This document shows positions 53,352 through 63,103 of a DNA stretch of 64,000 nt, piece after piece; within the stretch, counting starts at the first letter, position 1; each line of letters opens with the position of its first letter. Below the pieces are notes generated by a model. That model was given only the letters and a program-made list of their open reading frames with translations. It was not told where the DNA came from and ran no database searches. The stretch comes from Nannocystis punicea (lineage in GTDB: Bacteria; Myxococcota_A; Polyangia; Nannocystales; Nannocystaceae), in the NCBI RefSeq assembly GCF_026965555.1, contig NZ_CP114040.1, forward strand, positions 9,336,001 to 9,400,000, read 5' to 3'. The translations under genes and the position numbers were made by a program.

Positions 53352-55292
53352 TCACTCGACCCGCGACCGGAGCGACCACAGCACCAGCGCGCCGGACACC
53401 GCGAGCGCCGCGATGGCGCCGACGCGCCCCCCGGCAGGCAGCGGGAACAGCAGCCGGATCGACCCGTAGAGGGCCAGGTACAGCGCGAGGCCGTCGCGGA
53501 CCACGTGGCCGAGCGCGCGCGCGAGGGCCCGTCGCGGCGCTCGCGGATCGTCGCCCGCGGCCGCGGCGGTGCGGGCCCAGAAGCCGAGCGGGCGGGCCCG
53601 GCGGTAGAACTCGAGCAGGCTCGCCGGGTCGGCCGGCGCCGTGCACAGGGCCACGATCGTCGTGACCAGCGTCGACACCACCGCCATGACCGCCAGGCGC
53701 CAGTGCGCGTCGTCGGACCACGCGAGCAGCGTCGGCGCCAGCACCAGGCTGACTGCGATCGCCGCGAACTCGCTCCACAGATTGATGCGCTCCCACAGCC
53801 AGCGCAGGATCAGCACCGCGCCGATCCCGGCCCCGAACAGCAGGCTGACGTGCCACGCCGCCTGGATCGATCCGATCCGCGCCGCCAGGATCAACGCCAC
53901 CAGCAGCAGCGCCACGTTGGCCGCGCGCGCCACCCACACCAGCTCGCGGCCGGACGGCTTGCGCTTGCGCAGCGCCTCGCACCACAGCCGGCCGTAGACG
54001 TCGTGACTCCAGTAGCTCGCGCCCCAGTTGAGGTGCGTGTCGATCGTCGACGCCAGCGCCGCCAGCATCGCCACCAGCATCAGCCCGCGCGCCCCCGGCG
54101 ACAGCAACAGGTCGATGCCCTGCACGAACGTCTGCTCGCGCGCGGCGACGTCGACCGGACCTGGCCCCGGGGGCAGGAGCACCAGCAGCCCGAGCGCGGT
54201 GATCACCCACGGCACGCTGCGGATCACGATCTGCAGCCACGCGAACACCAGGCCGGAGCGGCGCGCCTCGACCTCGTCGCTGCAGGCCATGCAGCGCTGG
54301 GCCAGGTAGCCGGTGCCGTCGGCGCTGGCCTGGAACAGCCACGGCAGCACCAGCACCACCAGCAGCGCCGGGGCGAATGCATCGCCTGGCCAAAGGGACA
54401 GCCACGCGGTCGCCTGCGCCTCGCCGTGGCCGGCCACCAGCGCCGCGGTGATGTCGCCCGGCCCGCCCACCGCCGCGAGCACCGCCCCGGCGTAAAGCGC
54501 GGTGCCGATCAGCATGATGGCGAGCTGGACGACGTCGGTCGCGACCACCGCGCGCAGGCCTCCCGTCAGCGAGTAGAGCGCGGTGAAGCCGAGCAGCACG
54601 ACCAGGCTGATGAGCGCGTCGGCGCCGGCGACGTCGGGGGCCGCGCCGCTGATGGCGACGAACTGGCCGCCGAACGCGCGCACGAGCGCCACCACCGGCG
54701 AGAACCACGCCTCGGGCAGCCACGCGTGCCACGGCAGGAACACCTCGGTGAAGCGGACCGCGCCGACGACGACCATGGCCAGGGCCGCGCCGTTGAGCAC
54801 CCCGCCGTAGTAGAGCGCCTTGCAGGCGCGCAGGGCCAGCGCTCCGCGGCCGCCGTAGCGGAGCTCGACCAGCTCGGCGTCGGTCAGCACCCGAGCGCGC
54901 CGCCACGGCCCGGCGAACACGTAGGCCAGCAGCAGGAACGACAGGCCGTAGCTCCACAGCAGCCACAGCCGGGACAGCCCGCCAGCCGCGACCAGGCCGG
55001 TGACGAGGAGCGGCGTGTCGGCGGCGAATTGGGTGGCGGCCATGCTCGCGCCCGCCTGCCAGCCGCGCAGGGTGCGACCGGCGAGGAAGAACTCGCCCAG
55101 ATCGCGCGAGGCGACCTTGCGCGCCCGCAGGCCCGCGCTCACCGAGTAGGCGATGAAGGCGAGGACGAGGACGAGGTCGAGCACGACGGGCGAGGTTTGG
55201 TCCAGCTCGCCCGCGCGAGCAAGCGGCTGCGCGCGGGTCGGCGGCCCCGAGCGCTCACGCGAGCGAGCGGTCGCACCAGGAGCGCCGGCCAT
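53352..55292 (-). CDS. Sodium:solute symporter family protein
   Basis: A 646-residue integral membrane protein of the SSS family (sodium-coupled uptake of sugars, amino acids, nucleosides or anions). About 13-15 membrane segments are visible. The family's early motifs are there: FFLAGRTLRGWQAGASMAATQFAADTPLLVTG (about 68-100), then ALTDAELVELRYG-like sequence near 138 and ALYSLTGGLRAVVATDVVQLAIML near 240. The substrate cannot be told. The N-terminal 35 residues are soluble and Arg/Ala-rich, so the true start may be a downstream codon rather than ATG 55292. It is a single gene, convergent with the sensor kinase. Confidence 0.9.
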   Translation of the reverse strand: MAGAPGATARSRERSGPPTRAQPLARAGELDQTSPVVLDLVLVLAFIAYSVSAGLRARKVASRDLGEFFLAGRTLRGWQAGASMAATQFAADTPLLVTGLVAAGGLSRLWLLWSYGLSFLLLAYVFAGPWRRARVLTDAELVELRYGGRGALALRACKALYYGGVLNGAALAMVVVGAVRFTEVFLPWHAWLPEAWFSPVVALVRAFGGQFVAISGAAPDVAGADALISLVVLLGFTALYSLTGGLRAVVATDVVQLAIMLIGTALYAGAVLAAVGGPGDITAALVAGHGEAQATAWLSLWPGDAFAPALLVVLVLPWLFQASADGTGYLAQRCMACSDEVEARRSGLVFAWLQIVIRSVPWVITALGLLVLLPPGPGPVDVAAREQTFVQGIDLLLSPGARGLMLVAMLAALASTIDTHLNWGASYWSHDVYGRLWCEALRKRKPSGRELVWVARAANVALLLVALILAARIGSIQAAWHVSLLFGAGIGAVLILRWLWERINLWSEFAAIAVSLVLAPTLLAWSDDAHWRLAVMAVVSTLVTTIVALCTAPADPASLLEFYRRARPLGFWARTAAAAGDDPRAPRRALARALGHVVRDGLALYLALYGSIRLLFPLPAGGRVGAIAALAVSGALVLWSLRSRVE

Positions 55293-55641
55293 GAGCCGCG
55301 CGAGTCCCCTTCGAGCGCAGCTGGCGCGATCGCCCTCCCTTGTTCCTCTGGGCCGCTTCGGTCGTCACGTCTTCGCGTCCTTCGCCATCCATCCCCTTCA
55401 TGACCTCAGCATCCACAAGCGATGTTGTTGCCCGTCCTGACGACATGGACCCTGCGTGCGATCTCGACAATGAGCGAGAGTCCCACGCTCGTTTCCACTG
55501 CTGCCATTACAGCCGAATGCGCGGGGTCGCCCCGCTCGGCGCGCGTGGCGACTCGAAGTGTGAGGTTCGTCGCGGAGGCTCTTCGTTCGGGACAATGAGG
55601 GCGGCAGTAGAGGTGCCTCTCGTCAAAGTCTCGAGGGCCCC
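55293..55641. other. Boundary region before phage-tail-like genes
   Basis: About 350 bp, with composition shifting to lower G+C than the symporter gene. No gene, repeat array, integrase site or terminator is recognised. Confidence 0.5.
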
Positions 55642-58600
55642 ATGGCTACCGTCGCACAGCTCGCCGCCGCCGAGTTTCAGGAAATCGGGTATCTCTTCCT
55701 CATCGAAGGGTGGCCCGTCGCCTTCACAAACAGAATCGAGCTCGTGGGGAGCGGCCCCGGCTCGTGGATCGGTGACGAGGTCAACGTCGGCAAGGGCCGG
55801 ACCGTCGCGCTGGGGCTGGAGGTCGACGGAACGGTGAAGATGGAGATCGGGCTCGTCGATTCGGGCATGGTGCTCGACACCAACCGAAGCTTCACCGTGG
55901 TCGACCGCGAGGGGCACATCATCCGCTACTTCGAGGACGAGCCTGGCGTGCGCCTCATCGATCGGCTTGAGCCACGCGACACCCCTGCCCCCTCCTCCCT
56001 CCTCGACGAGGGAGGGAACGGGGTGGAGCTCCATGGACGGTGGGTCTCGGGCGAGAGCATTGGTCCGAACGGGCAGCGAAGGCAGTACCAGGTGATTCCG
56101 GACCCGCTGCCCGGGTATGACCATGCTGCCGTGAACTCCACGGCGGAGGATCATCTCGCTCCCGTGCTGGTGAGGCAAGAGGCGAGGCACCATGAAGGGT
56201 TGCCGTGCGCCCTCTACCTCATCCGTCGAGACCCAGTGACAGGCGAGTGGCCCGGCTGGAAGGAGCAGTTCGAGAGCGGGCGTTCGCTGATCTTCTGGGG
56301 CGTCGTCCGCAACCCTCCGACAGTGCAAGGGTACGCGTGGCGCTTCGACGTCGAGGGTCCGCAGAGCTGGCTGCGGAAGACGCTCAACACGACGCGACCG
56401 ACGACGTGGGCGGAGGCGACCCCGCTCCTGGAGCTTCAGCCCAAGGAGAACCTGATCGCGGCGAGCTTCCATTACATGTACGCGAATAGCACGCGGCTGG
56501 ACGGCGCGTTCTCGGCCTATCACGAGGTGCTGGACGCCCTGACGCCGACCGGCCTCACTCAGAACGAGCTCGCCGCGCAGATCAACGATAGACTACAAGC
56601 GCTCGCGGCCGCCGCGGGGCCGGACATCACATTCAACACGCACATTCCGGCGTCCGTCGGCTTCACGGCTGATGAAGTCACGATCCAGATCCAGGCGAAC
56701 AACGGCGAGAACATCGTGGTCGACAACCCCGCGTATGGGGCGATCATGCGGCTCCGGATGCATAGCTCCGTTTGGCTCTACCTGGGATACGACCTCTCCG
56801 AGGCGGGCCAAGGGAAGCCGGCCATGTCGCCCCTGGAGTCTGAGAACGAGATCGAGGCGTTCGCCGGCAACAAGTTCGAGACGTGGACGAGCTCGACGCC
56901 GGACCCGACGACTGGGACGTGGTGGACCGCGCACTTCGATACCCTCCCCATGAGTCAGGTCTGGTTCACATCCCCTCATACCGTGGACGGGGACGGCGTG
57001 CAGCGCGTCTATCGGCCGTATTACGAAGATACTCTTGGGGTTGGGGTGCTGCAGCAAGGCTTCGGAACGATGCTCGACGTGGGCTATGGGAACGGAGAGC
57101 AGCCGTACTTCCCCGGGCAGCTCGCTCTGCCTCCGCCGACAAAGACGCTGCCCTCGGGCGACGTCGACACCGCCGGCTTCGTGTTGGTGAAGGGTGTCCG
57201 GAAGACCTCGACCGATGGCGACGAAGAGGAGGTCTATGCGCTGGGGCGTGCGGGATGGGTGAACGACGACGGAATGATCGCAGCTACGGACCTCGACCGC
57301 GCGCTGATGTGGATCGAAGACTGGCTGCCGCAGGAGCAATGGGGGGCGCCGCCGTTCAAGGGCCCGTGGGCGATCAAGAAGGTCGAATTCACGCCGATTG
57401 TGCTGCTGGGGTACAACTTCAAGGGGATTCCCGATCAGGCCCACAATATCCTCGCGCGGCTTCTGTTGAGCACCGGCAGTGCGTATTGGACGGGTGATGT
57501 CGTCACCACTGGGCTCAATACCCACGACGATGCGGAAGGTCCCGCCGACGATCGAGAAATGGCTGATCTCGGCCTCGGCATTCCTCAGTCGATGGTGGAT
57601 CTACTCTCATTCAAAGTCGCCGCTCAATCCCTCCCCAATAACGTCGCCGGTCCTTTGAACCAGACGCGCCTCGCCTTCCTCGGCCCCTTCGATGCGCTCG
57701 AGCTGATCGAGCAGATCTGCAAGCCGCGCGGCTGGGCGATGAGCCTCAAGGACGGCAAGTACGGCCTCTTCAACCGGTTCGCCACGCTCGACCTCGACGA
57801 CGTCGAAGTCCACCTCGGTCCGTCCGACATCGCGGCGGGCCCGAACGACGCTCCTCCCAGCGAAACGGTCGCGTTCGATCGGATGCTCCCCATCGACCTC
57901 GTGGAGGTGACCTACGGCGGCAATCAGCTCCTGCAGGAGACCGGCGACAAGGTCGTTCGCGTGAAGGCGAAGGACAGCCGCAGCACCCAGCGGCGAGGCA
58001 ACGCGAAGCTGGAGATCGACGGGCGCACGCTGCTCGCGGACGGTTCGTGGCAGAAGGAGTTCGAGAAGTTCTGGTCCCTCGACGGCGCCCGCTTCTACGC
58101 CGAGCCGTGGACGGTCGTCCGGGTCCCCGTCAAGGGGCACAAGGCCGGGGCGATCTGGCCCGGTACCATCGTCTCGTACTCGAGCCCGTGGCCCGCGACC
58201 AGGTCCGGCGCATACGGGATGTCGCAGCGCGTCGGCCGCGTCATCAGCGTCGAGCGTGACCTGATGACCCTCGGCGCGACGATCGAGATCCTCGTCCAGG
58301 CCGGCGACCCCACCACGAAGCGCCGCTTCTCCCCGCTCGCGCGGTTGATCGACGGCCACACCACGGTCGAGGCGCGACACGACGCCGAGAACCGCAGGAT
58401 CACGTGCTACGCGGACGCCTGGGGCCGCGGCTCCGAAACTCCGGATGTGGGCGGCTTCATCAAGCCGGACTGGGCCACCGGGACCGAGGCGAAAGCCCAC
58501 GTGTTCTCCAGCTGGGACGGAGTTTCGTGGGAGCTGACCGCGACCTTCACCGTCGAGAGCGTCGACCCCGACGCCAACGCGATCATCTACGCCAAGGGGT

Positions 58601-58776
58601 CCCTCGAAGTGCATGACCAATACGGCATCTGGGACCGGCGCTACGGCATCATCACTCTGGCGAAGTACGATGATCAGGAAGCGAGCTCCTGGGCGCGGCA
58701 GGTCTTCGGCGTCCTCTGCGACAGCGATCTGAAGTTCGGCGCCGGCGATACTCCCGGCTTCCCCTGGGTGGTGTAA
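55642..58776 (+). CDS. Phage tail / baseplate-hub-like protein
   Basis: A 1044-residue soluble protein with features of siphophage or contractile-tail tip proteins. A beta-rich N-terminus is followed by a long mixed central region. Then comes a segment (about 690-900) that reads like the hub domains of tail tip proteins: ALELIEQICKPRGWAMSLKDGKYGLFNRF, VEVTYGGNQLLQETGDKV and ARFYAEPWTVVRVPVKG. The C-terminus is a fibronectin-like module (KAHVFSSWDGVSWELTATFTVES). There is no signal peptide. The next two genes follow after 5 and 2 nt, so the trio is one unit. Which phage type is involved cannot be told, and no capsid, portal, terminase or integrase gene is in view. Confidence 0.6.
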   Translation: MATVAQLAAAEFQEIGYLFLIEGWPVAFTNRIELVGSGPGSWIGDEVNVGKGRTVALGLEVDGTVKMEIGLVDSGMVLDTNRSFTVVDREGHIIRYFEDEPGVRLIDRLEPRDTPAPSSLLDEGGNGVELHGRWVSGESIGPNGQRRQYQVIPDPLPGYDHAAVNSTAEDHLAPVLVRQEARHHEGLPCALYLIRRDPVTGEWPGWKEQFESGRSLIFWGVVRNPPTVQGYAWRFDVEGPQSWLRKTLNTTRPTTWAEATPLLELQPKENLIAASFHYMYANSTRLDGAFSAYHEVLDALTPTGLTQNELAAQINDRLQALAAAAGPDITFNTHIPASVGFTADEVTIQIQANNGENIVVDNPAYGAIMRLRMHSSVWLYLGYDLSEAGQGKPAMSPLESENEIEAFAGNKFETWTSSTPDPTTGTWWTAHFDTLPMSQVWFTSPHTVDGDGVQRVYRPYYEDTLGVGVLQQGFGTMLDVGYGNGEQPYFPGQLALPPPTKTLPSGDVDTAGFVLVKGVRKTSTDGDEEEVYALGRAGWVNDDGMIAATDLDRALMWIEDWLPQEQWGAPPFKGPWAIKKVEFTPIVLLGYNFKGIPDQAHNILARLLLSTGSAYWTGDVVTTGLNTHDDAEGPADDREMADLGLGIPQSMVDLLSFKVAAQSLPNNVAGPLNQTRLAFLGPFDALELIEQICKPRGWAMSLKDGKYGLFNRFATLDLDDVEVHLGPSDIAAGPNDAPPSETVAFDRMLPIDLVEVTYGGNQLLQETGDKVVRVKAKDSRSTQRRGNAKLEIDGRTLLADGSWQKEFEKFWSLDGARFYAEPWTVVRVPVKGHKAGAIWPGTIVSYSSPWPATRSGAYGMSQRVGRVISVERDLMTLGATIEILVQAGDPTTKRRFSPLARLIDGHTTVEARHDAENRRITCYADAWGRGSETPDVGGFIKPDWATGTEAKAHVFSSWDGVSWELTATFTVESVDPDANAIIYAKGSLEVHDQYGIWDRRYGIITLAKYDDQEASSWARQVFGVLCDSDLKFGAGDTPGFPWVV

Positions 58777-58781
58777 CGACC

Positions 58782-60080
58782 ATGACTGACATCAGCAGCA
58801 ACTCGAAGCCTGATACCGCTCTCCTGCTCGACGCCTTCCTTTCCGATCACTTCATCGACCACTCGCAGTACCATAAAGACGTGGTGGAACAGGATCTAGG
58901 TCCTACCCACTGGCTCGCCGAGGCGAGCTCGGCCCGGACCGCGATCAACGGCTCGCGCGAGATCTCCCTCCTATGGAAGATTCAGTCGGGTCAGACGGGC
59001 GTCCTGATCGATCACGGCAGCAGCAGCACGACCTACTCGTACAGGATCGACGTCACCAGCGGCAATCTCGTACGCTGCCGGTACAACAACTCGACCGTAG
59101 TGAGCGCGAACCTGCCGGGAGTGGTCGCAGCGACCGATCACACGTTCCTCATCTCGTGGTGCCAACATCCGAGCGCTCCGAACTACCGGTCCGAGTTGTA
59201 CATCTACAACCTCACCCTTGGCGGGGCGAACTTCGTGTTCACCACCGGGCAGCACCTGGTGGTCACGGCCTCGCCGACCGACACTCTCAGTATCGGCGCG
59301 GGGTTCGGCGGCTCCTCGCCCTTCGCGGGTGGGACCGACTTCAATCAAGTTCGCATCGGCCGGCGCTTCCACTCGACCACCGAGCAATGGGAGGATTGGA
59401 TCTCGCAGAGGAAGCCGCCGGACATGACGCAGCTGCGTCGCTCGCCGCCCCTGGTTCCAGACCGCGCGACGCTCGACATCGCGGATGAGGGCTCGCTCGT
59501 CGGCCCGGCGCACCTGTGGTCCGGGCATGCGTACGAGCAGGCGGACCGCCGATTGCTCGGTTCGCTCGTCAACACGCGGGTCTACGACCCGCTGCGGATC
59601 ACCAACACGTTCGCGCCCGCGGCCTGGTGGAGGACCGCGCCCGGCGACACCGCCGTCCGGCTGTGCACCACCCTGCTCTGGTGCCGGCCCGTCCCCCGCA
59701 AGGTGAATTTCGCGCACGTGCGGCTGTTCGTGCGGCAGACGATCGAGTTCGGCGCGAACACTGCGGAGGTCCGCTATCGCTGCTACAGCATCGCCGGGCT
59801 GCCCGTCCTCAACGAGGCGGTCGGGCCGCTGACGTTCCACCGCACGGCCGCGGCGACCTGCAACACTCCTCATGGCACGAACGCTGGCGAGTGGCTCGAC
59901 CTCGGCGCGCTGCCCCTCGCGGTCGACGACTTGGGCATGACGTGGCTCGCGGTCGGGATCGAGTTCGACGAGACCAACCCCGCTCTCGCCTCCGACACCA
60001 GCGCCTTCGTCCGCGCCATCACGATCGATCCCTACTTCGAGCAGTCCGGCGGCGGCGGGCTCGATATCCAGGACCCCTGA
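58782..60080 (+). CDS. LamG-like jellyroll protein of the phage-tail module
   Basis: A 432-residue protein. The N-terminal 200 residues look like a concanavalin/LamG-type beta sandwich (ISLLWKIQSGQTGVLIDHG, YSYRIDVTSGNLVRCRYNN, YRSELYIYNLTLGGANF, FNQVRIGRRFHS), a fold used by phage tail fibres and receptor-binding proteins to hold sugars. The rest is a second beta-rich domain. It starts 5 nt after the hub-like gene. It is probably a tail-fibre or adhesion subunit; target binding is inferred from the fold. Confidence 0.55.
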   Translation: MTDISSNSKPDTALLLDAFLSDHFIDHSQYHKDVVEQDLGPTHWLAEASSARTAINGSREISLLWKIQSGQTGVLIDHGSSSTTYSYRIDVTSGNLVRCRYNNSTVVSANLPGVVAATDHTFLISWCQHPSAPNYRSELYIYNLTLGGANFVFTTGQHLVVTASPTDTLSIGAGFGGSSPFAGGTDFNQVRIGRRFHSTTEQWEDWISQRKPPDMTQLRRSPPLVPDRATLDIADEGSLVGPAHLWSGHAYEQADRRLLGSLVNTRVYDPLRITNTFAPAAWWRTAPGDTAVRLCTTLLWCRPVPRKVNFAHVRLFVRQTIEFGANTAEVRYRCYSIAGLPVLNEAVGPLTFHRTAAATCNTPHGTNAGEWLDLGALPLAVDDLGMTWLAVGIEFDETNPALASDTSAFVRAITIDPYFEQSGGGGLDIQDP

Positions 60081-60082
60081 CC

Positions 60083-61390
60083 ATGGCACACCGCAAACGC
60101 AACCTGAACGAGCCGCAGACCCCGATCCCGCTCGACCCCCTGCGGGGCCGCCAATTCATGCGCAAGGATCGGGCCTCCGCCATCCACGCGACCGGTGACC
60201 GCGTCCTCACGCACGGTCGGCGCATCCTGGCGACGGTCGGGCTTCACGGGGCGAGTAAATGGCACGTGTCGGACGTAGCGCTCGGCATGTCCCCTGACCC
60301 GGACGCGGCGCGTATCCCCCTGCAGCTCCCGGCCGTCAAGCTCACTCCGGGCCATTTCGTCCATGCGACGCTCGTTGCCAACCCGTCAGGCATGACGGCA
60401 TACACGGACCCTATGGGCGCCTTGGTGGCGGGAGGCGCCAAGGGGGTCGTCCAGATCGCTGTGATTTACAACAACGGGGCGGACTCTGGCGTTCTGAAGC
60501 AGATCTCGATCCAGGGCTCCGGATTGCCGAATGCGGCCCAGCCCACGGGCCCTGGCGCAGCATGGTCCCAGCTCTACAGGCGCCGCGTCGCTTGCTTGCC
60601 TGATGTGGACCTCAACGACCCGGCTACCCTCGCGGCTTGGTCCGACGGGGTCACAGCGCGGATCGTCGTCGCGTACGTCGGCAGTCCTCGCGCCCTCGAC
60701 CTGGTCATCCATGAGGAGCCCTACGGGCTCGCATATGACCTCGCCGGGGGCGACTGGATCGCCCCGATGCACTCCACCGGCAGCGGTGGAAATCTGGGCC
60801 AGCTCACCAGATCGGTGCCCGTGACGAAGTTCGCGGCCGACGATCCGGGTGGGGGCGCCGAGATCCTCTGCGACGCCGCCGCCCGCCTCAACCAGGAGAT
60901 CGGTCCGGTGCTCTTTTACGCGTCGGGCTGGTCCGAATCGCAGCAGAACTTCGCCTCGACCGAGACCGACCCGCGCTTCGTCTCCGGAATGACCTACACG
61001 GAGCTCGCCTCCGGCCTCACGACCGCCTTCGACGCCGCGACGTCGGGCTGGTCGGTGAGCTCCGGGGCGAACGCCCGGCGAGTTCAGGAGAGCGAAGCGA
61101 CGACCGTGCTGCGCGACGATGACAACGTCGTGCCCGTCCGCTGCTATGTGTATGGCCGCATGACCACGTCGGGCCCGACCGCGACCGTCCGCTTCGAGAC
61201 CGCGTCCTACTCCATCGCTCAGGTCCCTGTACCATCCGGGACGGCTTACGCGTGGCGCTCGGCGCCGGGGCACCTCCGTTGCGGGCTCGGTGCGCAGGAC
61301 CCCACGGTCGTCCAAGTCCGGGCTGCCACTTCCACGGGGGGCGGGACCTTCCAGTGGCTTTACCTCGTGATGGTGTACGAGGACGTGTAA
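60083..61390 (+). CDS. Third protein of the phage-tail module, unknown
   Basis: A 435-residue soluble protein. The N-terminal 60 residues are basic with short helices (MAHRKRNLNEPQTPIPLDPLRG). The body is beta-rich and Gly/Ala/Thr-rich (VQIAVIYNNGADSGVLKQISIQ, TARIVVAYVGSPRALDLVIHEE), ending in a hydrophobic strand, FQWLYLVMVYEDV. The start ATG lies 2 nt after the stop of the LamG-like gene. No family was recognised. By position it should be a tail accessory or fibre-tip protein. Confidence 0.5.
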   Translation: MAHRKRNLNEPQTPIPLDPLRGRQFMRKDRASAIHATGDRVLTHGRRILATVGLHGASKWHVSDVALGMSPDPDAARIPLQLPAVKLTPGHFVHATLVANPSGMTAYTDPMGALVAGGAKGVVQIAVIYNNGADSGVLKQISIQGSGLPNAAQPTGPGAAWSQLYRRRVACLPDVDLNDPATLAAWSDGVTARIVVAYVGSPRALDLVIHEEPYGLAYDLAGGDWIAPMHSTGSGGNLGQLTRSVPVTKFAADDPGGGAEILCDAAARLNQEIGPVLFYASGWSESQQNFASTETDPRFVSGMTYTELASGLTTAFDAATSGWSVSSGANARRVQESEATTVLRDDDNVVPVRCYVYGRMTTSGPTATVRFETASYSIAQVPVPSGTAYAWRSAPGHLRCGLGAQDPTVVQVRAATSTGGGTFQWLYLVMVYEDV

Positions 61391-61655
61391 ACCTCGTCAG
61401 CACGGGCGAGGACGCGGCGGAACGGTCTCTTCACGCATGACAGCTCCGCTTTGGACTCGTCCAGGTCCCAGTCGATGTCCCTGCAAGACCACGAATGTAC
61501 ACATCGGCGCTCTCCTTCCCCGAACCATGGTCCGCTGGGATGGTGTTAGCGACCCTAGTCTCACGTGTCACCTTCCAGGGTTTGCTACCGCGTTTGCGCA
61601 CAACACCGCGCCTTTTTACAGCCCGCTTGATGTCGCCGAAACGCGCGGGCGCGCC

Positions 61656-62246
61656 CTACTCCGGCATCATCCCCCACTTGCACCCGCCGTCCGGGCAACA
61701 CGCGTCATTTTTGCAACCGAAGCCGCAGTACTCGAGGACGCGGCAGGGGCTAGCGTCGACCTCGGGGTCGGTCTTCTGGACGACCAGGTCGCCTGCGCAG
61801 GCTGGGCCGCCGCCCATGGCTCCCTCGAGCGGGCACTTGCATAGCGAGCACCCCGGCGTCGCTCCGCACTCCCCCTCCGCCCCGCACTCCTCCTCCGGCG
61901 GGAGGCACTTCGGCGGATCGAAGTAATCGTCGTCGCAACCGTATGGGCATAGAGCGGAGACACCCTGCGCCTCCTCGGTGCATTGGACCAGGAACTCGCC
62001 CGCCTCCGTCTCGACGCACTTCTCGACCTCATAGTCCTTGTTGTCGCAATAGCACCACCCTGTGCACTGCTCCGGGTAAAGGACGCACGCGTTGTCCGCC
62101 TTGCAGTCGATCGAAGCCTCCGTCGTGGTCCCCTCGGAGGTGTTCCCGGTCGAGCTGGTCGTGGTGGAGGTCGAGGTCTCGCTCCCAGTGCTGTCGCCGC
62201 AAGCGGATATGAGGAGGGCGAGCGACAGTAGGGGGACGAGACGCAT
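61656..62246 (-). CDS. Cys-rich lipoprotein, copy 1 of a tandem pair
   Basis: A 196-residue predicted lipoprotein: MRLVPLLSLALLISACG with lipobox ISAC. A short Ser/Thr/Gly linker (about 20-42) precedes a body with 22 Cys in tight clusters (CTGWCYCDN, CPYGCDD, CGATPGCSLCKCP, CGFGCKNDACCPDGGCKW). It is about 92% identical to copy 2 (15 differences by eye). Most changes are in exposed-looking linker positions; all Cys are kept. The function is unknown; probably a small disulfide-locked surface protein. Copy 2 lies upstream on the same strand. Confidence 0.85.
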   Translation of the reverse strand: MRLVPLLSLALLISACGDSTGSETSTSTTTSSTGNTSEGTTTEASIDCKADNACVLYPEQCTGWCYCDNKDYEVEKCVETEAGEFLVQCTEEAQGVSALCPYGCDDDYFDPPKCLPPEEECGAEGECGATPGCSLCKCPLEGAMGGGPACAGDLVVQKTDPEVDASPCRVLEYCGFGCKNDACCPDGGCKWGMMPE

Positions 62247-62350
62247 AGGCTGGCGAGCCTAGCAGGTCAGCGCGGGGCTCGCGAGGGCGAGCACGCGGGT
62301 TACTCGGACGACCGGGTGAGGGCCTGGCGGAGTGCTGCGGCGGGTGCGCC

Positions 62351-62941
62351 CTACTCCGGCGTCTCGCCCCACTTGCACCCGCCATCCGGGCAGCACGCGT
62401 CATTTTTGCAGCCGAAGCCGCAGTACTCGAGGACGCGGCAAGGGCTAGCGTCGACCTCGGGATCGATACGCTCAACCACCAGATCGCCCGCGCAGGCCGG
62501 CCCGGCGCCCATTGCATCCTGCAGCGGGCACTTGCATAGCGAGCACCCCGGCGTCGCCCCGCACTCCCCCTCCGCCCCGCACTCCTCCTCGGGCGGGAGG
62601 CACTTCGGCGGATCGAAGTAGACGTCGTCGCAACCGTACGGGCATAGAGCGGAGACACCCTGCGCCTCCTCGGTGCATTGGACCAGGAACCCGCCCGACT
62701 CCGTCTCGACGCACTTCTCGACCTCATAGTCCTTGTTGTCGCAAAAGCACCACCCCGTGCACTGATCGGGGTAAAGGACGCACGCGTTGTCCGCCTTGCA
62801 GTCGATCGGAGCCTCCGTGGTAGTCCCCTCGGAGGTGTTCCCGGTCGAGCTGGTCGTGGTGGAGGTCGAGGTCTCGCTCCCAGTGCTGTCGCCGCAAGCG
62901 GACATGAGGAGAGCGAGCGACAGTAGGGGGACGAGACGCAT
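62351..62941 (-). CDS. Cys-rich lipoprotein, copy 2 of a tandem pair
   Basis: A 196-residue predicted lipoprotein with lipobox MSAC and the same body and Cys spacing as copy 1. Differences include EAPIDC for EASIDC, CFCDN for CYCDN, LQDAMGAG for LEGAMGGG, and WGETPE for WGMMPE at the end. Each copy keeps its own upstream flank (about 95 bp) from the duplicated unit, so both could be transcribed alone. Keeping every Cys while other residues drift suggests selection on the fold after duplication. Confidence 0.85.
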   Translation of the reverse strand: MRLVPLLSLALLMSACGDSTGSETSTSTTTSSTGNTSEGTTTEAPIDCKADNACVLYPDQCTGWCFCDNKDYEVEKCVETESGGFLVQCTEEAQGVSALCPYGCDDVYFDPPKCLPPEEECGAEGECGATPGCSLCKCPLQDAMGAGPACAGDLVVERIDPEVDASPCRVLEYCGFGCKNDACCPDGGCKWGETPE

Positions 62942-63103
62942 GGGCTGGCGAGCCTAGCAGGTCAGGGCGCGCTCGTGGGGCGAGAGCACGCGAGTTACGT
63001 GGGCGACGGGGCGAGGGCCTGGCGGAGTGCTGCGGCGAGCGCGCCCACTCTGGCGTCATCCCCCGCCCTCGTAGCGCGCGAGTGCGTTACATTCGCGCAG
63101 CGC

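Larger units (their letters stand above)
61645..63063. repeat. 695-bp tandem duplication with third partial copy
   Basis: Copy 1 (from about 61645) and copy 2 (from about 62340) are offset by exactly 695 bp and each holds one lipoprotein gene plus its upstream flank. A third partial copy begins near 63040 with CGCCCACTCTGGCGTCATC, matching the start of the unit (CGCCCTACTCCGGC...CATC), then diverges. Confidence 0.9.

Noticed and set aside
61437..61844. 135-codon plus-strand frame after the phage-tail module
   Set aside because: Half of it is antisense to the duplicated lipoprotein gene, and it has no ribosome site or recognisable product.
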